Assembly (NCBI RefSeq): GCF_010093135.1
Contig: NZ_PDWK01000016.1
Location: 1-49,002, forward strand
Direction: 5' to 3'
Source: Pseudoxanthomonas taiwanensis
GTDB lineage: Bacteria > Pseudomonadota > Gammaproteobacteria > Xanthomonadales > Xanthomonadaceae
DNA length: 49,002 nucleotides
Part shown: in pieces, positions 1 through 7,572 of the stretch
How positions within the stretch are numbered: the first letter of the stretch is position 1
Layout: every line of letters begins with the position of its first letter
Made by a program: the position numbers and the translations under genes
The notes under the pieces: generated by a model
Databases searched by the model: none
The model's input: only the letters and a program-made list of their open reading frames with translations
Told to the model about the DNA's origin: nothing

Positions 1-1
1 G

Positions 2-367
2 ACCATGGAGGAGATCGTGGCCTCGGTGCAGCGGGTGACGGACATCATGGGCGAGATCTCGGCGGCCTCGCAGGAGCAGGCGGCGGGGATCGAGCAGGTG
101 AACCAGACCATCGTGCAGATGGACGAGACCACGCAGCAGAACGCGGCGCTGGTGGAGGAGGCCTCGGCCGCGGCCCGGGCCATGGAGGACCAGGCCGCCA
201 GCCTCGCACAGGCCATCGCCGCCTTCCGCACCGATGCCGCGGCGCTGGCCGCGGCGCCCGCCCCGGCGGCCGGCGTGCCGGCGCGCGGCCGGCCGGCGCC
301 GGTGCCGCACCTGCCGGTCGCGCGGCCGGTGGCCGTCGGCCCCGACGGCGACTGGGCCGAGTTCTGA
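2..367 (+). CDS. methyl-accepting chemotaxis protein, C-terminal end (partial)
   Basis: Only the last 121 codons are present; the gene starts before the window. The visible part is the end of the cytoplasmic signalling domain: a Gln/Glu/Ala-rich helix with the typical late receptor sequence (ISAASQEQAAGIEQVNQTI, then MDETTQQNAALVEEASAA), which holds likely methylation sites. An Ala/Pro/Arg-rich linker of about 40 residues follows, and the protein ends in DWAEF. This fits the x-aromatic-x-x-aromatic tether (NWETF in E. coli Tsr/Tar) that docks CheR and CheB. The stop overlaps a possible ATG of the next frame by one base, and cheR, cheD and cheB follow, so this receptor is probably co-expressed with its own adaptation enzymes. 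The family call is very secure; ligand and membrane domains are not visible. Confidence 0.95.
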   Translation, partial: TMEEIVASVQRVTDIMGEISAASQEQAAGIEQVNQTIVQMDETTQQNAALVEEASAAARAMEDQAASLAQAIAAFRTDAAALAAAPAPAAGVPARGRPAPVPHLPVARPVAVGPDGDWAEF

Positions 368-486
368 TGCCCGCGCCCGGGTCCGGCATCGCCGCCGGAT
401 CCGGCACCGCTTCAGTCCGACGGGCGCCGTGCCGATACAGGAGGAAGACCGGTCAGCCCGGACGACGCCCCGACGCACCGATCGAC

Positions 487-1356
487 ATGAGCGCCTCTCC
501 CCTGCCGCACCCGCCCGTGGAACAGCGCGAGTTCGCCTTCACCGACCGCGACTTCCGGCGCGTCTGCCAGATGATCCGCAACCGCGCCGGCATCGCCCTG
601 GCGCCGGGCAAGCGTGACATGGTCTACGGCCGGCTGTCGCGGCGCCTGCGTGCCCTGGGGCTGGCCAAGTTCTCGCAGTACCTGGACATGCTCGAGTCCG
701 ACCCGGACAGCGACGAGTGGCAGTCCTTCACCAACGCGCTGACCACCAACCTGACCGCCTTCTTCCGCGAGCCGCACCACTTCGAGCACCTGCAGACGCA
801 GCTGCGCCAGCTGGACAGCGGGCGCGGCACCATCCGGCTGTGGTCCTGCGCGGCCTCCACCGGCGAGGAACCCTATTCCATGGCCATCACCGCCTGCGAG
901 GCGTTCGGCTCGCTCACCCCGCCGGTGCGGATCCTCGCCACCGACATCGACACCCAGGTGCTGGCCACCGCCAGCCGGGGGATCTACCCGCTGGAACGCA
1001 TCGCCGGGCTGGACGACGGCCTGCGCCGCCGCTACTTCCAGCGCGGCACCGGCCCCAACGAGGGCCGCTGCCGGGCGCATCCGGCCCTGCAGGCGCTGGT
1101 CGAGTTCCGCCCACTCAACCTGCTGGAGGAGCGCTACGACGTCGGCGGCACGTTCGCCGCGATCTTCTGCCGCAACGTGATGATCTACTTCGACAAGCCG
1201 ACCCAGAGGGCGATCCTCTCGCGCCTGGTCCGGCACATGGAGCCCGACGGCCTGCTGTACACCGGACACTCGGAGAACTACCTGCACGCCGCCGACCTGA
1301 TCCAGCCGTGCGGGCGCACGCTCTATCGCCGCAATCCCAGGGCGGTGGCCGGGTGA
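487..1356 (+). CDS. cheR: chemotaxis protein methyltransferase CheR
   Basis: S-adenosylmethionine-dependent methyltransferase that methylates receptor glutamates during adaptation. With the ATG at 487 the protein is 289 residues, the normal family length. The N-terminal helical domain begins around [13 protein letters not shown], and the Rossmann domain carries the SAM-binding motif [14 protein letters not shown], followed by ATDIDTQVL and the late CRNVMIYF motif. An in-frame ATG at 367 would add 40 Arg/Pro-rich residues unlike CheR, so 487 is preferred although no good ribosome-binding site precedes it. A strong AGGAGG-type sequence at about 438-444 has no start codon at the right distance. 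The gene's end overlaps the start of cheD by four bases. The receptor just upstream ends in a CheR-binding pentapeptide. Confidence 0.96.
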   Translation: MSASPLPHPPVEQREFAFTDRDFRRVCQMIRNRAGIALAPGKRDMVYGRLSRRLRALGLAKFSQYLDMLESDPDSDEWQSFTNALTTNLTAFFREPHHFEHLQTQLRQLDSGRGTIRLWSCAASTGEEPYSMAITACEAFGSLTPPVRILATDIDTQVLATASRGIYPLERIAGLDDGLRRRYFQRGTGPNEGRCRAHPALQALVEFRPLNLLEERYDVGGTFAAIFCRNVMIYFDKPTQRAILSRLVRHMEPDGLLYTGHSENYLHAADLIQPCGRTLYRRNPRAVAG

Positions 1357-1946
1357 GCGCCGTGCAGAACGACGGCATCCTCCGCTACATGGACCCGCAG
1401 TTCCAGGTCCCGGCGGCCAAGCTCCTGCCCACCCAGTACCTGGTGGTGGACGACGGCACGGCGTTGGTCACCGTGCTGGGCTCGTGCGTGGCCGCCTGCA
1501 TCCGCGACCCGGTGCTGCGTCTGGGCGGCATGAACCACTTCCTGCTGCCGGACGGCAACGGCGCCGATGGCGGCGCGCCGGCGCGCTACGGCAGCTACGC
1601 CATGGAAGTACTGATCAACGAACTGCTCAAGCGCGGCGCCAGCCGCAAGCGCCTGGAGGCCAAGGTGTTCGGCGGCGCCAACGTGCTCAAGGGCTTCACC
1701 AGCAACCCGGTGGGCACCCGCAACGCCGAGTTCGTGCGCAGCTACCTGGACGCCGAGGGCATCCCGGTGGTGGCCGAGGACCTGTGCGGCATCCACCCGC
1801 GCAAGGTGTGGTTCTTCCCGCAGACCGGCAAGGTGATGGTCCACCGCCTGCCCCACGCGCATGACGCCGAGGTGGCCGCGGCCGAGTCGGCGGCCCGCGC
1901 GCGCCTGTCGCGCGCCCCGGTCAGCGGCGGCGTGGAGCTGTTCTGA
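1353..1946 (+). CDS. cheD: chemoreceptor glutamine deamidase CheD
   Basis: CheD deamidates specific receptor glutamines to glutamates so that CheR can methylate them. The family's catalytic Cys and His are visible in LGSCVAACI and GGMNHFLLP, and the conserved [14 protein letters not shown] and KVFGGANVL blocks follow. The GTG at 1353 overlaps the cheR stop (GTGA), which favours translational coupling and gives 197 residues. An ATG at 1389 is an alternative 12 codons later. The stop overlaps the cheB start by one base, so cheR-cheD-cheB reads as one tightly packed transcript. Confidence 0.95.
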   Translation: MSAVQNDGILRYMDPQFQVPAAKLLPTQYLVVDDGTALVTVLGSCVAACIRDPVLRLGGMNHFLLPDGNGADGGAPARYGSYAMEVLINELLKRGASRKRLEAKVFGGANVLKGFTSNPVGTRNAEFVRSYLDAEGIPVVAEDLCGIHPRKVWFFPQTGKVMVHRLPHAHDAEVAAAESAARARLSRAPVSGGVELF

Positions 1947-2983
1947 TGGGCCGGATCCGTGTCCTGGTGGTCGACGACTCGGCCGTCATCCGCCAGCTGC
2001 TGACCGAGCTGCTGGGCCGCGACCCGGAGATCGAGGTCGTCGGCACCGCCGCCGACCCGCTGCTGGCGCGCGAGAAGATCAAGCGGCTCAACCCCGACGT
2101 GCTGACCCTGGACGTCGAGATGCCGCGCATGGATGGCCTGGCGTTCCTCGAGAACATCATGCGCCTGCGGCCGATGCCGGTGGTGATGGTCTCCACCCTG
2201 ACCGGGCGCGGCGCCGACACCACGCTGCAGGCGCTGGCGCTGGGCGCGGTGGACGTGATCAGCAAGCCGCGCCTGGGCGAGCAGCGCCTGGAGGAGTACG
2301 CCGAGGAGCTGGCCGCCAAGGTCAAGGCCGCGGCGCGGGCACGCGTGCAGTCGCCGCTGCGCTGCGGCGGCGCCCGTCCCCCGGCCGCGCCGCCGCGCCG
2401 CCCCGTGCCCCGCGGCGACCGCATCATCGCCATCGGCGCCTCCGCCGGCGGCACCGAGGCCATCCGCGAGGTGCTCGAGCAGATGCCGGCCGACAGCCCG
2501 CCGGTGGTGCTCACCCAGCACATCCCCGGCGGCTTCAGCCGCGCCTTCGCCGAGCGCCTGGACCGGCACTCGCCGCTGGTGGTGCGTGAGGCCGAGGACG
2601 GCGAGCTGATCGTGCCAGGCCACGCCTACCTGCCGCCGGGCGACCGCCACCTGCGCGTGGTCCGCGAGGGCGGCCGCTGGCGCTGCCGGATCGACGACGG
2701 CCCGCGGGTGAACCGGCACCGGCCCTCGGTGGACGTGCTGTTCCACTCGCTGGCCGAGGCCGCCGGCGCCAAGACGGTGGCGGCGATCCTCACCGGCATG
2801 GGCGACGACGGCGCCCGCGGCCTGCTGGAGCTGCGCCAGGCCGGCGCCGCCACCCTGGTGCAGGACGAGGCCACCGCGGTGGTCGGGGGCATGCCCGGCG
2901 CGGCGGTGCGCCTGGGCGCGGCGCAGGAGATCCTGCCGCTGGAGCGGATCCCGGCGCGGCTGCTGGAGCTGGCCTCGGTCTGA
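1946..2983 (+). CDS. cheB: protein-glutamate methylesterase/deamidase CheB
   Basis: Response-regulator-controlled methylesterase that removes methyl groups from receptors. The N-terminal receiver domain has the acidic pair VVDDS and the phospho-acceptor Asp56 in [13 protein letters not shown] linker rich in Arg/Pro/Ala (residues about 130-155) leads to the esterase domain, with catalytic Ser in [11 protein letters not shown], His in TQHIPGGFS and Asp in TGMGDDGA. The length of 345 residues is typical. The ATG overlaps the cheD stop by one base. No terminator is evident in the 17 bases before the convergent 5'-nucleotidase gene. Confidence 0.97.
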   Translation: MGRIRVLVVDDSAVIRQLLTELLGRDPEIEVVGTAADPLLAREKIKRLNPDVLTLDVEMPRMDGLAFLENIMRLRPMPVVMVSTLTGRGADTTLQALALGAVDVISKPRLGEQRLEEYAEELAAKVKAAARARVQSPLRCGGARPPAAPPRRPVPRGDRIIAIGASAGGTEAIREVLEQMPADSPPVVLTQHIPGGFSRAFAERLDRHSPLVVREAEDGELIVPGHAYLPPGDRHLRVVREGGRWRCRIDDGPRVNRHRPSVDVLFHSLAEAAGAKTVAAILTGMGDDGARGLLELRQAGAATLVQDEATAVVGGMPGAAVRLGAAQEILPLERIPARLLELASV

Positions 2984-3000
2984 GACCCTGCGCCCGGCGG

Positions 3001-3927
3001 CTACTGGTTGGCCACGCCGTGCGGCACGTGGCAGGCGGCCACGTGCTGGCGGGCGCTGTCGATGTTGTGCGCCGAATCGTCGAAGAAGATGTCGGCGCCG
3101 AACGCGGCCAGGAACGGCCCCTTGTCACGGCCGCCCAGGAACAGCGCCTCGTCCAGGCGCACGCCCCACTCGCGCAGGGTGCGGATCACCCGTTCGTGCG
3201 CCGGGGCCGAGCGCGCGGTGACCAGGGCGGTGCGGATCGGCGCGTCCTCGCCCGTCGGGAACGCCGCCTGCAGCTTGTGCAGCGCCGCCAGGAAGCCGCG
3301 GAACGGCCCGCCGGACAGCGGCTCGCGCGCCCGCTGGCGCTCGTGCAGGCCGAAGGCCTCCACGCCCTGCTCGCGCGAGATGCGCTCGCTCTCGTCGCCG
3401 AAGATCACCGCGTCGCCGTCGAAGGCGATGCGCAGCTGGTCGCGCGGGGCGTCCACCGCCCGCGCCGGCAGGATGGTGGCCGCGGCCACGCCGTGCTGCA
3501 GCGAGCGGCGCACCGACTCCGGGTTGGCCGACAGGAACAGGTCGGTGCCGAACGGCGTCACGTATGGCCAGGTCGGCCCGCCGGAGGTGAACACCGCGCG
3601 CACGATGTCCAGCCCGTAGTGCTGGACCGAGTTGAAGATGCGCAGGCCGGTGTCGGCCGAGTTGCGCGACAGCAGGATGACCTCGACCCTGGGCACCTCC
3701 GCCGGCAGGCGCCGGTTCAGCGCCAGCAGCTTGCGCACCACAGGGAAGGCCACGCCCGGCTCGAGCACCACGTCCTCGTGCTGGCGCTGGTACTCGGCAT
3801 AGGCCTCCACGCCCTCGCGTTCGAACAGAGCGTGGCTTTCCTCCAGGTCGAAGAGCGCGCGCGAGGTGACCGCGACGGTCAGCAGCCGTGGCGCGTTGTC
3901 GTCCTGCTGGCGGATGCGGGTGTCCAT
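3001..3927 (-). CDS. cytosolic 5'-nucleotidase family protein
   Basis: 308-residue protein matching the 5'-nucleotidase (NT5C1-like, Pfam 5-nucleotidase) family, which dephosphorylates nucleoside monophosphates in the cytoplasm. Recognisable blocks are TVAVTSRALFDLEE near the N-terminus (the family uses this in place of a classical DxD start), VILLSRNSADTGLRIFNS, FLSANPESVRRSL, the acidic motif AFDGDAVIFGDESERI, and the C-terminal GGRDKGPFLAAFGADIFFDDS. It is convergent with cheB and is not linked functionally to the chemotaxis genes. The family call is by pattern; the exact nucleotide preference cannot be read from sequence. Confidence 0.85.
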   Translation of the reverse strand: MDTRIRQQDDNAPRLLTVAVTSRALFDLEESHALFEREGVEAYAEYQRQHEDVVLEPGVAFPVVRKLLALNRRLPAEVPRVEVILLSRNSADTGLRIFNSVQHYGLDIVRAVFTSGGPTWPYVTPFGTDLFLSANPESVRRSLQHGVAAATILPARAVDAPRDQLRIAFDGDAVIFGDESERISREQGVEAFGLHERQRAREPLSGGPFRGFLAALHKLQAAFPTGEDAPIRTALVTARSAPAHERVIRTLREWGVRLDEALFLGGRDKGPFLAAFGADIFFDDSAHNIDSARQHVAACHVPHGVANQ

Positions 3928-3972
3928 GCCCGCATTATCGCACCGCCCGTCGCACCGGCTGAGACGGCAGCC

Positions 3973-4458
3973 TCAGCGGCTGCGCACCTCGTCGATGACG
4001 AACACCGCCGGCGGGCCGCGCCGGTAGTCGCGGGTGATGGCGCGGACCTCCACCAGCAGGTCCAGCGGCTGCCCCCGCACCTGCGGGCCGTCGTCCCAGG
4101 TCAGCAGGTGCTCGGTGCGCCGGCCGCTGACCGGCGGGGCCGCGACCGCGGCATCCGGCAGCATGCCCTCGGGCGCCCGGCCGCGGAGCACGCGGTACTC
4201 GAAGCCCACGTTCTCCACGTCCACGCCCTTGGCGCGTGGCCAGCGCAGCTGGATCGAAAGCAGGCCCAGCCGGTCGCAACTGCCGGCCCCGTCCAGGCCG
4301 CGGGTCACGCTCACCTTCTCCACCACCGGCGCCGGCAGCTCCGTGGTGTCGATCCACGGGCCGCTGGCCGGGAACGGATGCACGTTGCTCTTGATCGGGC
4401 AGCCGATCGCCGCCTGCATCGGCATGGCGGCGAGCAGCAGCAGGTGCCAGAGTTTCAC
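3973..4458 (-). CDS. hypothetical exported protein
   Basis: 161 residues from a GTG at 4458, preceded by a G-rich ribosome-binding site (GGGGGAG). The first 19 residues (KLWHLLLLAAMPMQAAIGC) look like a Sec signal peptide, and the Cys could make it a lipoprotein, although the lipobox is poor. The mature part is soluble and beta-rich in appearance, with segments such as LSIQLRWPRAKGVDVENVGFEYRVLRG and LDLLVEVRAITRDYRRGPP that resemble a fibronectin-like fold. This is inference only. I do not recognise a family. It lies 45 bases upstream of the 5'-nucleotidase gene on the same strand and could share its transcript. Confidence 0.6.
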   Translation of the reverse strand: MKLWHLLLLAAMPMQAAIGCPIKSNVHPFPASGPWIDTTELPAPVVEKVSVTRGLDGAGSCDRLGLLSIQLRWPRAKGVDVENVGFEYRVLRGRAPEGMLPDAAVAAPPVSGRRTEHLLTWDDGPQVRGQPLDLLVEVRAITRDYRRGPPAVFVIDEVRSR

Positions 4459-4587
4459 TGCTCCCCCTCCAGGCCTGGATGGTCCCCTCCCCCTTGCCGC
4501 ACCAGGCCCTGCGCAAGGGTGCGAAAAAACTGGCTCTGCTCATCGTGCTGGGGACAAGCGACTCTCGGGCTGCGTCCCGGCCGGAAT

Positions 4588-4701
4588 GTGTCAGGCATGG
4601 TGGCAACACTGTGTGCACAAAGTGGCGTCAATGTGGTGAACATGGCGGCAGCGTTGTGGCGACATGTGGGTCACCGTGTGGCAACAAGGTGGCGCTGACA
4701 G
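4588..4701. repeat. degenerate 11-bp-period repeat, possible IS21-family terminus
   Basis: About ten tandem units of 10-12 bases follow the pattern GTGGCNACANN. Units begin at 4588, 4600, 4611, 4622, 4633, 4644, 4656, 4666, 4678 and 4689. Read on the minus strand the block starts TGTCAGCGCCACC, two bases from the DUF262 stop codon. Multiple short terminal repeats that start with TG are characteristic of IS21-family ends, so a solitary element end is the best guess. No istA or istB gene is visible. The remaining sequence between the exported-protein gene and this block (4459-4587) shows nothing I can identify. Confidence 0.45.
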
Positions 4702-4702
4702 T

Positions 4703-6418
4703 TCAAGCGACCGCATGGATGAAAGCATTCAGTGCCGCCGCGATGCGTTTACGGCGCTCTTGCAAGAACGCCTTGTAGTGATCCAGTGCCAGCAGTTCCT
4801 CCTCTACCGGAATGCACTGTGCGGCGAATGGTGCTACACCGTGCTTCGCCACCAGCGGCAACAGGTAGGTCACAGGCGCTTTGTCGCTGATCGCACGATT
4901 GGTTTTGCCGCCGATGAAAGCCAGGTTGGCGATGTCGTCGGCCTCGCGAGGGGTGTAGCTGCCGCGCAGCAATGCCTTGGGGAAAATGTGATGAAACTGC
5001 AAGCGGTGCTGACTGCCCGAGTGGTCCAGAGCAATGGCCAGGTGGCTGCGCCAATCCTTGGCACCTGCCGCACGAAATGCCAGGAACATGGTCTTGAACA
5101 GCGCACTGCGCTGGTTGCGCCCCTCCAGCTCTTCCGGCGTGATGTCAAGGCGACCGAACTGCAGACGCAGCCGGTCGATCAGTTCATTGACGCCGCCGCC
5201 ATTGCGGATGGTCGCCAAATCCTGATCCAGAATGGTCTCACTGGAACCCCGGGAGAAACGGCCTTTGGCATTGGCGGCCAAGGCCCAGTAGCGCAACTGC
5301 TGCGCCTCGTCATTGCCAAGCGCATAGTTGCGGCTGTGCCCGAAGTACGCCAGAACGACCAACAGGAAGGGCGACGACAGCAGCGCCGGGCTATCGATGC
5401 CCAGGTTGCTCCGGGCGAAGTTGAGCGCGAATTCCATTCCCTCGCAGGCTTCTTGCCATGCCTTCTGCAGCTTCTCCACACTAAGGCTGGCGACGATCTG
5501 GAACCGCGATTGACCGGTGGCAAACGCCATCAGGTTCTTCAAGTGCAAGCCGAGATCCAGGTCAAAGCCCGTTTTTGCACAGGCCTGCTGGAAATCCTGG
5601 AACGTCTGCAGCGAGTGCCGCCACTTGGCGGTGATCTGTGCCAGCGCCAGGTCGGAACTGCGCAGCTTGGCGCCCAATGAATTCACGCGAACGAAGATTT
5701 CCGTGACCTCGTCATATGAAAGCGTGCGCTCCAGTACATCCATCCGGTAAACGTACTTGCGGATGCCTCGCAGCCGGGCCAGGCGCTGGCTGTATTTCTC
5801 GTAACGCGGATCGTCAAAACCACTGACGCCGGCACGCTTGAGGAACGGCGCATCGTTGTCGGTCTTGAACACGTCCGATACCTTCACCCACTGCGGCAGC
5901 TGCTCCAGCTTGCGGGTTGCCACCACGAAGGTCATCTTGTTGAAGCGCTTGAGCAGTTCGTCCTCGGTCGAGTCCGTCTCGTCACCGATCAGTTCGCCGT
6001 CCTCATCGAAATCCTCCTCATCGCCACCGTTTTCTTCCACTTCGGTCACAACCGCCAGTTGGTCGGGATGCTCGAGGTTGAACAACAGGTCGATGGGACG
6101 ACGACGGCCGCGCACCGACACCGGCTCGCCGCGAATGACGGCCGAGAGTGATGTCAGACGCTGCTGACCATCCAGCAGAAGCCGCGTGCTTTGGTAGGGG
6201 TTCGTGCTCTGGCTGACCGCGAAATCCTGCAGCGGCACGGCTTCATCCGTTTCCCAAAGCAGGATGGCGCCCGATGGGTAGCCGCGATACAGCGAATCCA
6301 GCAAATCGCGCACCCGTGTAGAACGCCACACATACTGGCGCTGCATTTCCGGCAAGCGCAGCTCGCCGCGCTCGATCATGGAAACCAGTTCTTCAACGCT
6401 TGCTTCGGCCTTGGCCAT
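4703..6418 (-). CDS. DUF262 / HNH (GmrSD-like) nuclease
   Basis: 571-residue defence-type protein. The N-terminal DUF262 (ParB-like NTPase) domain shows LRLPEMQRQYVWRSTRVRDL and the diagnostic LLDGQQRLTSLSAV. An acidic stretch (about residues 125-150, rich in Asp/Glu) follows. The C-terminus has an HNH/DUF1524-type motif with LQFHHIFPKALL, NLAFIGGKTNRAISDK and a final YL. Members of this group include the two-domain type IV restriction enzyme GmrSD, which attacks modified phage DNA. The protein is full length for a fused form. Base composition is clearly lower in GC than its neighbours, it lies directly upstream of an IS21-like repeat, and a truncated HNH gene sits 13 bases upstream, so it belongs to a transferred segment. 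Substrate specificity is unknown. Confidence 0.85.
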   Translation of the reverse strand: MAKAEASVEELVSMIERGELRLPEMQRQYVWRSTRVRDLLDSLYRGYPSGAILLWETDEAVPLQDFAVSQSTNPYQSTRLLLDGQQRLTSLSAVIRGEPVSVRGRRRPIDLLFNLEHPDQLAVVTEVEENGGDEEDFDEDGELIGDETDSTEDELLKRFNKMTFVVATRKLEQLPQWVKVSDVFKTDNDAPFLKRAGVSGFDDPRYEKYSQRLARLRGIRKYVYRMDVLERTLSYDEVTEIFVRVNSLGAKLRSSDLALAQITAKWRHSLQTFQDFQQACAKTGFDLDLGLHLKNLMAFATGQSRFQIVASLSVEKLQKAWQEACEGMEFALNFARSNLGIDSPALLSSPFLLVVLAYFGHSRNYALGNDEAQQLRYWALAANAKGRFSRGSSETILDQDLATIRNGGGVNELIDRLRLQFGRLDITPEELEGRNQRSALFKTMFLAFRAAGAKDWRSHLAIALDHSGSQHRLQFHHIFPKALLRGSYTPREADDIANLAFIGGKTNRAISDKAPVTYLLPLVAKHGVAPFAAQCIPVEEELLALDHYKAFLQERRKRIAAALNAFIHAVA

Positions 6419-6431
6419 GCTATTTCCTCGA

Positions 6432-6687
6432 TCAGGATGCGAGCAGGAAGCGCTCGCGGTGCCATTGCAGATACTGCAGGTGCTCGCTGGCCAGCCAGCG
6501 CAGCCTCATGCCCGGCTGAATGCCAAGCCCCTGCAGATCGCCAGCGGACAGGCGGGTGCTGGTCAGCAAGTGCCCGGTATCGTCGAAGCTGATCAGAAAG
6601 CGATCAAACAACGCATCCAGATTGGCCACCAGCAGACCGTTAAAGGCATCCAGCCGCTCGGCATCATCGGCGCATTCGGCCCCAAAA
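6432..6687 (-). pseudogene. 5'-truncated HNH endonuclease (HNH_2 type) remnant
   Basis: About 85 codons encode the C-terminal part of an HNH_2-type restriction endonuclease. The readable segments are DDAERLDAFNGLL, NLDALFDRFLISFDDTG, a Ser/Leu-rich strand and a final YLQWHRERF. Known family members have an upstream SHIKPW-type motif and a long N-terminal domain; both are missing here, because the reading frame runs straight into the stop codon of NAD kinase at 6688-6690. A GTG at 6629 could initiate a 65-residue product, but it would lack the nuclease core. The remnant sits in front of the DUF262 gene on the same strand, so the two probably arrived as one defence locus whose 5' end was lost when it was joined behind nadK. 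Confidence 0.75.
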
Positions 6688-7458
6688 CTACACCACGAAC
6701 TGCTCGCTGAGGATGCGTTCCTCGAGGTTGTGCTCCGGGTCGAACAGCAGGGTGACGGTGCGCGTCTCCGACTCGCGGATCACCACCTCGACCACGTCAC
6801 GCGTCTCGTGCGAGTCGGCAGTGACGCTGACCGGCCGCTTGTACGGGTCCAGGACCTCGAAGCGCACCTCGGTGTCGGCCTTGAGGATGGCACCGCGCCA
6901 GCGCCGCGGCCGGAACGCCGCGATCGGGGTCAGCGCGATGGTGTTGGAGCCCAGCGGCAGGATCGGGCCGTGGGCCGAGAAGTTGTAGGCGGTGCTGCCG
7001 GCCGGAGTGGCCACCATCACGCCGTCGCAGATCAGCTCGTCCAGCCGGGTCTGGCCGTTCAGGCCGATGCGGATGTGCGCGGCCTGGCGGGTCTGCCGCA
7101 GCAGCGAGACCTCGTTGTAGGCCAGCGAGCCGATGCTGGTGCCCGACTCGGTCTGCGCCACCATCTCCAGCGGACGCAGCGTGGTCGGCTCGGCCGCGGC
7201 CAGCCGCTCCAGCAGGTCGTCCTCGTGGTAGTGGTTCATCAGGAAGCCGACGGTGCCCAGCTTCATTCCATACACCGGCTTGCCCAGGCCGCCATGGCGG
7301 TGCAGCGTCTGCAGCATGAAGCCGTCGCCGCCCAGGGCGCACAGGATCTCGGCCTCCTCCGGCCGGCACTGGCCGTGGCGCTCCACCAGCGTGGCCAGGG
7401 CCTGCTGGGCGTTGGCGGCGGTGCTGGCCAGGAAGGCGATGCGGGGCGATCGGCTCAT
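6688..7458 (-). CDS. nadK: NAD kinase
   Basis: Makes NADP from NAD and ATP in the cytoplasm. The 256-residue protein has the GGDG motif (residues 43-46), the [13 protein letters not shown] segment that follows it in the family, and the [17 protein letters not shown] motif of the NAD-binding region. The length matches xanthomonad NadK. The C-terminus ([11 protein letters not shown]) looks natural, so the foreign HNH fragment begins exactly at the stop codon without damaging the enzyme. The gene lies 114 bases downstream of the glutamate dehydrogenase gene on the same strand. Confidence 0.96.
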   Translation of the reverse strand: MSRSPRIAFLASTAANAQQALATLVERHGQCRPEEAEILCALGGDGFMLQTLHRHGGLGKPVYGMKLGTVGFLMNHYHEDDLLERLAAAEPTTLRPLEMVAQTESGTSIGSLAYNEVSLLRQTRQAAHIRIGLNGQTRLDELICDGVMVATPAGSTAYNFSAHGPILPLGSNTIALTPIAAFRPRRWRGAILKADTEVRFEVLDPYKRPVSVTADSHETRDVVEVVIRESETRTVTLLFDPEHNLEERILSEQFVV

Positions 7459-7572
7459 CGTCGGTCTCCGTCTGCATGCGCAGCATACCCGCCTGGCGGC
7501 CGCGGCGCGCAGGCCGCGGCCGGATCGTCGTCCGGGCGCCGGTGGCGGACCGGCGCCCGGACCAGGCGGTCC

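Noticed and set aside
367-486. N-terminal extension of CheR from the ATG that overlaps the receptor stop
   Set aside because: The added 40 residues are Arg/Pro-rich and absent from CheR proteins; the ATG at 487 gives the standard length.
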